Below are positions 44,904-50,806 of a stretch of 50,806 bases of DNA, piece by piece (positions within the stretch are counted from its first letter, which is position 1; every line of letters starts with the position of its first letter). Position numbers and translations under genes: made by a program. Location of the stretch: contig NZ_JPVN01000022.1 in the NCBI RefSeq assembly GCF_000772945.1, positions 1 to 50,806 on the forward strand, in the 5' to 3' direction. The DNA is from Ureibacillus manganicus DSM 26584. Lineage in GTDB: Bacteria; Bacillota; Bacilli; Bacillales_A; Planococcaceae. The notes under the pieces were generated by a model, which did not search any database, was not told where the DNA came from, and saw nothing but the letters and a program-made list of their open reading frames with translations.

Positions 44904-45018
44904 TGTTAGAATTTATACTTTAAAGTGAAATATCTTTATATATTGTCGAAATAATAAGGAATTCTGTAATTGTTGTGTTAACATATGTACGTAAAACATC
45001 AATGCTCGGAGGACAAGC

Positions 45019-46203
45019 ATGCATACAGTAAAAAGAAATGAACGACGATGGTTTTTGACGTTGGTGATCATCGTATCCATTTCAGGATTCTCTCAAGGGA
45101 TGTTACTACCCCTTATTTCAATAATATTTGAAACCGACGGAATATCTTCTACATTAAATGGATTAAATGCAACGGGTTTATACATAGGTACTCTATTAAT
45201 CTCCCCTTTTGTTGAACAGCCATTACGAAAATTTGGATATAAGCCAATTATTATTGTTGGTGGAGCAATTGTATTTATTTCACTATTAATGTTTCCGCTA
45301 TGGAAACATGTTTTGTTTTGGTTTATTTTAAGACTACTAATAGGGATTGGCGATCATTGTTTACATTTCGCTACACAAACATGGTTAACAAGCTCAGCGC
45401 CAGAAGGAAAATTAGGAAAGAGTATGGCCATCTATGGATTATCATTTGGTGTTGGATTTGCAATTGGTCCGTTAATGACACCACTTCTTCGCATTTCGGA
45501 ATCTCTACCGTTTATTGTTTCATCGATTTTATGTTTATTTGCGTGGTCGCTCGTATTCTTTATTCATAATGAACATCCAGCTGTACTTAAAGGAGATGCG
45601 AAAGAATCCAATAGCTTCACGAGATATAAGTTGTCATTTAAATATGCCTGGATAGCATTTTTACCGCCATTTGCTTATGGTGTTCTTGAAACATCGCTTA
45701 ACGCGTTATTTCCTGTGTATGCACTACGTTTAAATTTTGATGTAGTATTTGTTGCCTTCATCATATCGGCTTTCTCAATAGGCGGTATTATTACGCAAGT
45801 TCCAATAGGAATATTAGGTGACAAAATTGGAAGACGGAAAGTGTTGTTAATCTCCTTAATTACAGGAAGTTTAGTGTTTGGATTTGGAAGTTTATTGGAG
45901 TTTTCAGAGGTTCTTATTGGTCTTGTATTTTTAGTAAGTGGGATGTTTCTAGGTTCTATCTTCTCACTAGGGATTACTTATATGGCAGACCTTACACCGA
46001 AAGAATTACTGCCAACAGGAAACTTACTATGTGGTATATTCTTTAGTTTGGGAAGTTTAATCGGGCCATTTATAGGCGGCTTATATTTACAAGTAGTAGA
46101 AGGAATTAGTTTTTTAATATTCGTTTCTTTTATTTTGTTAGTCATTTTTATGATTTTGTTATTTTCAGGAAAGAAAATGAAACCACTACAGCGCAAAATA
46201 TAA
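45019..46203 (+). CDS. MFS transporter
   Basis: A 394-residue major facilitator with about twelve helices. The loop 2-3 motif is degenerate. RLLIGIGDHCLHFATQTWL and GILGDKIGRRKVLLISLITGS (the usual loop 8-9 motif) are clear. It looks like a drug/metabolite exporter of the YfkF/YttB kind; substrate unknown. GGAGGACAAGC precedes the ATG. The terminator-bearing leader upstream suggests inducible expression. Confidence 0.88.
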   Translation: MHTVKRNERRWFLTLVIIVSISGFSQGMLLPLISIIFETDGISSTLNGLNATGLYIGTLLISPFVEQPLRKFGYKPIIIVGGAIVFISLLMFPLWKHVLFWFILRLLIGIGDHCLHFATQTWLTSSAPEGKLGKSMAIYGLSFGVGFAIGPLMTPLLRISESLPFIVSSILCLFAWSLVFFIHNEHPAVLKGDAKESNSFTRYKLSFKYAWIAFLPPFAYGVLETSLNALFPVYALRLNFDVVFVAFIISAFSIGGIITQVPIGILGDKIGRRKVLLISLITGSLVFGFGSLLEFSEVLIGLVFLVSGMFLGSIFSLGITYMADLTPKELLPTGNLLCGIFFSLGSLIGPFIGGLYLQVVEGISFLIFVSFILLVIFMILLFSGKKMKPLQRKI

Positions 46204-46241
46204 AAAGCTTTGCATGAGAGCCCTCATGCAAAGCTTTATTT
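46202..46241. terminator. Bidirectional terminator between MFS gene and nspC
   Basis: AAAAAGCTTTGCATGAG pairs with CTCATGCAAAGCTTTATTT, a 15-bp or longer stem around AGCC. Confidence 0.92.
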
Positions 46242-46253
46242 GTACCAAAGTGC

Positions 46254-47393
46254 TTATGACAATCTGTTTCTATAGTCATCATAGCCAAAGCGACGCACTA
46301 CTTTAACGCCCTCATCTTCGTTATACAAGCAAATGCTTGGTAAGTTGACACCATTAAACATATGGTTTTTCACCATTGTGTAGTGGGCCATATCAGTGAA
46401 GACAACTTTGTCCCCTGCTTTTAATGGTTGATCGAAAGAGTAATCCCCGATTACATCGCCAGCAAGGCAAGTCATTCCACCTAAACGATATGTATGTGCT
46501 TTATCGTTTGGTGTACTTGCACCGATAATTTGTGGGCGATATGGCATTTCTAGAACGTCTGGCATATGACATGTTGCAGAACTATCTAAAATCGCGATAT
46601 CCATACCATTTTTCACAACATCTAGTACTGTTGTCACTAGGTAACCAGTATTTAAAGCAATCGCTTCACCTGGTTCTAAAATGACATGTACATCATATTT
46701 CTCTTTAATATAGTTAATTAAGTTAACTAACTTATCCACATCATAATCTGGGCGAGTAATATGGTGACCACCACCAAAGTTTACCCATTTCATTTGATGT
46801 AAATAAGGACCGTATTTTTCCTCAAAATGAGGCAAGATACGTTCTAATACATCAGAGTTTTGCTCACACATCGCATGGAAATGGATTCCTTCAACACCGT
46901 CTAATTCATTAGGACGGAACTGATCAAAAGGAATTCCTAAACGAGAGTTTAGTGCACATGGGTCATATAACTCTGTTTCAACTTCAGAATAGCCAGGGTT
47001 TACACGTAATCCGATAGAAACGTGTTTATCTAAGCTTTGTACTTTTTCTTTGTATTTGTTTAATTGATCAAATGAATTAAATACAATATGATCAACATAT
47101 TTTAAATACTCATCAATTTCATGATCAGCATATGCTGGTGCATAGGCGTGCACTTCTTTTCCAAATTCTTCATATCCTAGACGAGCTTCAAAAAGAGAAC
47201 TTGAAGTAATCCCTTTTAAGTATTGCCCAACCATCGGAAACGTTGAAAACATGGAAAAACCTTTTAAAGCAAGTAATATATCGCAACCAGTTCGATCTTG
47301 TACTGATTTTAAAATTTCTAAATTACGTTTCAGCAAGCGCTCATCAACTATATAACTAGGAGAAGGAACTTGTGTCCAATCGATTTGTTTCAT
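46254..47393 (-). CDS. nspC: Carboxynorspermidine/carboxyspermidine decarboxylase
   Basis: A 379-residue PLP enzyme of the alanine-racemase-fold decarboxylases. The PLP lysine is Lys44 (LLALKGFSMFS). GIHFHAMCEQ, WVNFGGGHHITRPDYDV, EPGEAI and SSATCHMPDVLEMPYRP are characteristic of NspC. It decarboxylates carboxy(nor)spermidine in the SAM-independent spermidine route. It starts right after the TAA of the dehydrogenase gene, which makes its substrate, so the two form an operon. It begins with ATG at 47393; ribosome pairing is probably from the dehydrogenase end. Confidence 0.94.
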   Translation of the reverse strand: MKQIDWTQVPSPSYIVDERLLKRNLEILKSVQDRTGCDILLALKGFSMFSTFPMVGQYLKGITSSSLFEARLGYEEFGKEVHAYAPAYADHEIDEYLKYVDHIVFNSFDQLNKYKEKVQSLDKHVSIGLRVNPGYSEVETELYDPCALNSRLGIPFDQFRPNELDGVEGIHFHAMCEQNSDVLERILPHFEEKYGPYLHQMKWVNFGGGHHITRPDYDVDKLVNLINYIKEKYDVHVILEPGEAIALNTGYLVTTVLDVVKNGMDIAILDSSATCHMPDVLEMPYRPQIIGASTPNDKAHTYRLGGMTCLAGDVIGDYSFDQPLKAGDKVVFTDMAHYTMVKNHMFNGVNLPSICLYNEDEGVKVVRRFGYDDYRNRLS

Positions 47394-48617
47394 TTACTTA
47401 GCCTCTTTTTCAAGTTCAAGGTCAATTAGTTCAGGATTAAAGCTTTCCTGCCATGGAAGACCCCATTTATTTAATGCTTCCATGAATGGATCTGGATCGA
47501 ATTCTTCTACATTGTATACACCTGGTTTTTGCCATGTGCCATTCATTACAAGCATTGCACCAATCATAGCTGGAACACCTGTTGTATAAGAAATTGCTTG
47601 TGAACCAACTTCACGATAACATTCTTCGTGGTCACAAACGTTGTATACGTAGTAAGTTTTTTCTTCGCCATCTTTAATACCACGAGCAATAATACCGATA
47701 TTTGTTTTTCCTTTTGTACGTGGTCCTAGAGATGCTGGATCTGGTAATACAGCTTTTAAGAATTGAAGTGGTTGAATCATTTTACCTTCAAATTCAATTG
47801 GTTCAATAGAAGTCATACCAACATTTTCAAGTACATTTAAGTGAGTGATATACTTTTGTGAGAATGTCATCCAGAAACGAATTTGTTTAATACCTGTGAT
47901 GTTTTTTGCTAAAGATTCTAATTCTTCATGGTATAGAAGATACATATCTTTAGGTCCGATTTCAGGGAAGTTATAAACTTCTTTGTATTCTAAAGGCTCA
48001 GTTTCAACCCATTCGCCCTCTTTCCAGTAACGGCCATTCGCTGTAATTTCGCGAATGTTAATTTCTGGGTTGAAGTTAGTTGCAAAAGGATATCCGTGAT
48101 CACCAGCATTAGCATCAAGAATGTCGATATAGTGAATTTCATCGAAGTAATGTTTTAATGCGTATGCCGAGAATACGCCTGTTACGCCTGGGTCGAATCC
48201 GCTACCAAGTAGTGCAGTAAGACCTGCTTTTTCGAATTTCTCTTTATATGCCCATTGCCATTTATATTCAAACTTAGCTGTTTCAGGTGGCTCGTAGTTA
48301 GCTGTATCTACATAGTGAACACCTGTTGCTAAACATGCATCCATAATCGTTAAGTCTTGATATGGTAAAGCAACGTTAATCACCACATCTGGTTTAAATC
48401 CATTGATTAATTCAACAAGTTCGTCCACATTATCCGCATCTACTTGTGCTGTATGGATAATTGTTTTACCGCCGTCTAACTTTTCTTTTAATGCGTCACA
48501 CTTTGACTTCGTTCGACTAGCGATCATAATCTCCTCGAACACTTCTGAATTTTGTACACATTTGTGCACTACTACACTAGCAACACCGCCAGCACCAATA
48601 ATCAATGCTTTACCCAA
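47394..48617 (-). CDS. Carboxynorspermidine/carboxyspermidine dehydrogenase (saccharopine dehydrogenase family)
   Basis: A 407-residue NAD(P)-dependent reductase of the saccharopine dehydrogenase family. Rossmann motif LIIGAGGVAS (residues 5-14), VINVALPYQDLTIMDACLATGVHYVDTAN and LLGSGFDPGVTGVFSAYALKHYF. In operon with nspC it condenses aspartate semialdehyde with putrescine or diaminopropane. TTG start with AAGGAGG about ten bases upstream. Confidence 0.92.
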   Translation of the reverse strand: MGKALIIGAGGVASVVVHKCVQNSEVFEEIMIASRTKSKCDALKEKLDGGKTIIHTAQVDADNVDELVELINGFKPDVVINVALPYQDLTIMDACLATGVHYVDTANYEPPETAKFEYKWQWAYKEKFEKAGLTALLGSGFDPGVTGVFSAYALKHYFDEIHYIDILDANAGDHGYPFATNFNPEINIREITANGRYWKEGEWVETEPLEYKEVYNFPEIGPKDMYLLYHEELESLAKNITGIKQIRFWMTFSQKYITHLNVLENVGMTSIEPIEFEGKMIQPLQFLKAVLPDPASLGPRTKGKTNIGIIARGIKDGEEKTYYVYNVCDHEECYREVGSQAISYTTGVPAMIGAMLVMNGTWQKPGVYNVEEFDPDPFMEALNKWGLPWQESFNPELIDLELEKEAK

Positions 48618-49049
48618 TTCCTTATTACCTCCTTAATGAGATCTTCTATTATTATGTGCAAAACAAAATATGCACAATAAAACAGATTATACAGAATTAT
48701 TTTTTTTGTATCAATGCCTATTCTTCAAATAATTACATGATTTGTAGAAGATTTTCTATTAATCGTCCTCTTTCTATTATCTCAACTCAATTATAGGTTA
48801 AACCAAATGGTTGAAATTATGTTTCGTTTGTTAATTTGTCATTGAAAGTGTTCGACAAATTTGTAATTATGTCCGAAAAAATTTGGGAACTGTCCTATAA
48901 ATTAAAAAAAGTGTCCGATAAATTCGAAGAATTATCCAAAAGCAATAAAAAATGAAGCTATCAGGACTTTGTTCTAGTAAAAGTAGAACAAATTTGTTAT
49001 AATAATTATATAACAGATTGGGATGAAGAAATGATTGGAGGACCTAAGT
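48618..49049. other. Intergenic region upstream of the polyamine and GntR operons
   Basis: Divergent promoters must lie here. It holds the 21-bp repeat array at 48849-48953 and AT-rich sequence with TTGTTATAATAATTAT near 48991-49010, which could supply a -10 for the GntR operon. No gene seen. Confidence 0.5.
48849..48953. repeat. Second 21-bp-period degenerate array (five units)
   Basis: TGTTCGACAAATT, TGTCCGAAAAAATT, TGTCCTATAAATT, TGTCCGATAAATT and TTATCCAAAAG align at 48849, 48870, 48891, 48912 and about 48933, that is every 21 bases. The unit is unrelated in sequence to the array at 2406-2990 but has the same period. No reading frame with a ribosome site covers it. Confidence 0.7.
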
Positions 49050-49427
49050 ATGATGATTCAGATTGAACCTGATGCAGATGTACCTATTTATACACAACTA
49101 ACGAATCAAATTATTGAGGGAATTGCTCGAGGAGTTATCAAGCCAGGGGATTCGTTGCCTTCTGTAAGGTCTTTTGCTGCAGATCTTGGTGTTAATATGC
49201 ACACTGTTAATAAAAGTTATCACGAGCTTGAGAAAAAGGGAATTATTCAAATTGTACCAAAATCAGGTGCAGTTATTATAAAACATGATGGATATGATGA
49301 TTCTATTTACCAAAAGTTAATGCAGGATATGAAACCAATAATTGCGGAGGCAATTGTTTTCGGGATGACAGAATATGAAATTCAACAATTAGTTAAAACA
49401 ATAGTTGAAAATTTTAAAGAAAATTAA
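49050..49427 (+). CDS. GntR family regulator, YtrA/YhcF type
   Basis: A 125-residue short GntR regulator. Winged helix residues about 8-75 (PIYTQLTNQIIEGIARGVIKPGDSLPSVRSFAADLGVNMHTVNKSYHELEKKGII). A short helical C-terminus without ligand domain follows, as in the YtrA subfamily. The frame opens at a TTG inside GGAGG; the ATG at 49050 has eight bases spacing. The DUF1648 membrane protein follows after 17 bases. By analogy it represses its own operon. Confidence 0.92.
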   Translation: MMIQIEPDADVPIYTQLTNQIIEGIARGVIKPGDSLPSVRSFAADLGVNMHTVNKSYHELEKKGIIQIVPKSGAVIIKHDGYDDSIYQKLMQDMKPIIAEAIVFGMTEYEIQQLVKTIVENFKEN

Positions 49428-49444
49428 TTAGAGGAGGACTTTTA

Positions 49445-50551
49445 ATGGGGGCATCCTTAGTTTTGACGATAGTCATCATTTTATTTCTTACTATTGCGCA
49501 AACCTTTATACCTTACTTAGTAAAAAGGACTGTAATATTTGGAGTTACAATTCCAGAACAATATTTGCGTAATCAAAAGCTACTTCAATATAAAAAGCAA
49601 TATTCATTATTTACATTTATTATTGGACTAATCCTATTAGCTACATTTGTAATATGGGTATTAAATAATAACTTAAGCGAAGAACAAATTGTAGTAATAG
49701 GAACATTTATAGAATTTGGCATTATCATTATTAGTTTATCTTTCTATTTTTATTTTCATGGAAAGATAAAACAGCTTAAGCACTCATCTAAATGGACGGA
49801 GAATTTAAAGCAAGTAAAGGTTACTGACTTATCAATTCGTTCTCAGGATGAAATGTTACCTTGGTATGTGCATATATTACCTATGATCATCACGGTAGGC
49901 TTAATTATCTATACAGTAATGAACTATGAATTACTTCCTGACAATATTCCGACGCATTGGGGCCCAACTGGTGAACCAGATGCTTTTACAGCAAAAACAC
50001 CGTTCACGGCAATCCAAATGCCTGGAATGTTATTATTGATGCAATTTATGTTTATAGGAATCCATATTGCGACTAAAAAATCAGGCATTAAATTAAGTGC
50101 AACAAATGCGACAGCTTCTAAAAAGAGACAGCTTGGTATGCGCAAATATACTAGTTGGTTAATGTTCTTTGTAATATTTGCTGTAACAATCCTGTTCACA
50201 TTTTTCCAATTAACAACGATTCACCCGAATTTGTTTGAAGGAACGTCAATGCAAATGATAATTCCATTTGGATTTTTAGCAATAATCTTAATCGCTACGA
50301 TTATTTTTTCCATTAAAATCGGGCGTTCGGATAAAGAAAACGATCCTATTATAGAGGGCGACATTACAGACATTGATGAAGATCGTTATTGGAAAGGTGG
50401 CCTAGTATATTTCAATCGGAACGACCCATCTATTTTTGTAGAAAAACGTTTTGGTATTGGATACACTTTAAACTTTGCAAATCCTTTAGGTTATCTGATT
50501 ATTTTACTTCCACTTCTAATTATCATATTGGTTCCGTTTTTCTTAAACTGA
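49445..50551 (+). CDS. DUF1648/DUF5808 membrane protein (SdpI-related)
   Basis: A 368-residue protein with about eight helices. DUF1648 motif LPDNIPTHWGPTGEPDAF near residue 165. The C-terminal DUF5808-like block is DEDRYWKGGLVYFNRNDPSIFVEKRFGIGYTLNFANP. Such proteins occur next to GntR regulators in Bacillales and share DUF1648 with SdpI, the immunity protein against the SdpC toxin. An immunity or envelope-stress role is inferred only. GAGGAGG precedes the ATG. Confidence 0.85.
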   Translation: MGASLVLTIVIILFLTIAQTFIPYLVKRTVIFGVTIPEQYLRNQKLLQYKKQYSLFTFIIGLILLATFVIWVLNNNLSEEQIVVIGTFIEFGIIIISLSFYFYFHGKIKQLKHSSKWTENLKQVKVTDLSIRSQDEMLPWYVHILPMIITVGLIIYTVMNYELLPDNIPTHWGPTGEPDAFTAKTPFTAIQMPGMLLLMQFMFIGIHIATKKSGIKLSATNATASKKRQLGMRKYTSWLMFFVIFAVTILFTFFQLTTIHPNLFEGTSMQMIIPFGFLAIILIATIIFSIKIGRSDKENDPIIEGDITDIDEDRYWKGGLVYFNRNDPSIFVEKRFGIGYTLNFANPLGYLIILLPLLIIILVPFFLN

Positions 50552-50715
50552 TTAGGGGAGATTACCTTGAAATTTATACTAGACTTGCAGATTAAGTGAA
50601 CAAAAATTCTCACTAATTGGTATAGCAGCAGAGGTTTTATATTGGGATATTTGAGAAAGTATTATTAAGTTTATGAGTTTAGTTATTCGGATTTATTAAT
50701 AACCACAAGAAAAAC

Positions 50716-50758
50716 AAACGTCCTACTTGTTAAAATAATAGCAAGTAGGACGTTTTAT
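50716..50758 (+). terminator. Terminator immediately before the group II intron
   Basis: AAACGTCCTACTTG and CAAGTAGGACGTTT form a perfect 14-bp stem around TTAAAATAATAG, followed by a T-rich tail (TTTTATTT). Confidence 0.88.
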
Positions 50759-50760
50759 TT

Positions 50761-50806
50761 GTGCGCTCGGCATGGGCTTATAACTTGGTGGTGAAAGTCC
50801 ACTACA
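50761..50806 (+). mobile_element. Group II intron, 5' end (probably class C), cut by the window edge
   Basis: The last 46 bases begin GTGCGCTCGGCATGGG and continue to GGTGGTGAAAGTCCACTAC. This is the conserved start of domain I in bacterial group II introns (pattern GTGYGCCCGGCATGGG, as in the Oceanobacillus iheyensis class IIC intron). It follows a terminator stem by a few bases, the preferred insertion site of class C introns. The reverse-transcriptase gene and 3' end would lie beyond the window. Confidence 0.75.

Larger units (their letters stand above)
44722..45018 (+). promoter_or_regulatory. Attenuator-like leader of the MFS transporter gene
   Basis: About 300 bases with two strong ribosome-like sites (AAAGGAGATG at 44731, AAAAGGAGGGAG at 44777), a possible 25-codon upstream frame (44753-44830, MQMLTLNRKGG...) and short frames after it. 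The hairpin TTCGGC/GCCGAA sits at about 44799-44820, and a complete terminator at 44857. This is the layout of ribosome-mediated attenuators before drug-resistance genes. CATTTG in the earlier hairpin could pair with CAAATG in the terminator arm. A TGTCGAA is at 44944-44950. Confidence 0.45.

Noticed and set aside
48849..48857. Spo0A box (TTCGACA) upstream of the GntR gene
   Set aside because: It is simply the first unit of the second 21-bp array, so it was not counted as regulatory evidence.

Overview
The window is about 50.8 kb of AT-rich chromosome from an endospore-forming Firmicute. I place it near Lysinibacillus and its relatives (Planococcaceae/Caryophanaceae). The signs are a SpoVR tail and a gamma-type SASP (sporulation), strong AGGAGG ribosome sites, MotA, YtiB, YfmL, YunC, YkuD and SbcDC of Bacillus type, and a D-aspartate ligase/aspartate racemase pair. 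That pair fits the L-Lys-D-Asp peptidoglycan of Lysinibacillus-like genera. No rRNA, tRNA, prophage or complete insertion sequence was seen.

Layout. 1-6.1 kb: SpoVR 3' end, a catalase, a 21-bp-period intergenic repeat array, an RNase J, a membrane protein and YunC. 6.2-11.8 kb: a radical SAM protein, a PhnD-like lipoprotein joined to a sensory GGDEF-EAL protein, a YitT-type membrane protein and an L,D-transpeptidase. 11.9-19 kb: a TetR-controlled metallo-beta-lactamase operon, an EamA transporter, a xi-class GST-like protein, a GNAT and a two-gene ABC exporter. 19-22.5 kb: a zinc-ribbon/trypsin/TcaA-like membrane protease, a gamma SASP, a decayed oxidoreductase remnant and a small orphan. 22.6-33 kb: D-Asp cross-bridge genes, a DEAD-box helicase, an M29 aminopeptidase, SbcDC, a DUF4870 protein and a methionine aminopeptidase. 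33-36.6 kb: a TspO-related protein, PPK2, a GNAT, a 51-bp tandem repeat, beta-carbonic anhydrase and an unlisted 46-residue membrane protein. 36.9-42.6 kb: motAB, psuK-psuG behind a structured leader, and a yfkK/yfkI/yfkH-like block. 42.6-50.8 kb: class I fumarase, an SE1561-family protein, an MFS exporter behind an attenuator-like leader, carboxy(nor)spermidine biosynthesis, a GntR/DUF1648 operon and the first 46 bases of a group II intron sitting directly after a terminator.

Most of the window is ordinary core and semi-core chromosome. The parts most worth a second look are non-coding: (i) a leader of about 190 nt before psuKG with long-range helices; (ii) two unrelated intergenic arrays that share a 21-bp period, plus one 51-bp array whose unit junctions form hairpins; (iii) an attenuator-like leader before the MFS gene; (iv) a 19-bp-arm palindrome wrapped around the -10 of the MBL/TetR operon. 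The main protein-level points are the PhnD lipoprotein/GGDEF-EAL pair with a Spo0A-box-like site just upstream of its promoter, and the chimeric protease.

All family calls come from reading the translations and remembered family features; no search was run. Several starts were moved downstream because the longest frame begins inside the ribosome-binding site.
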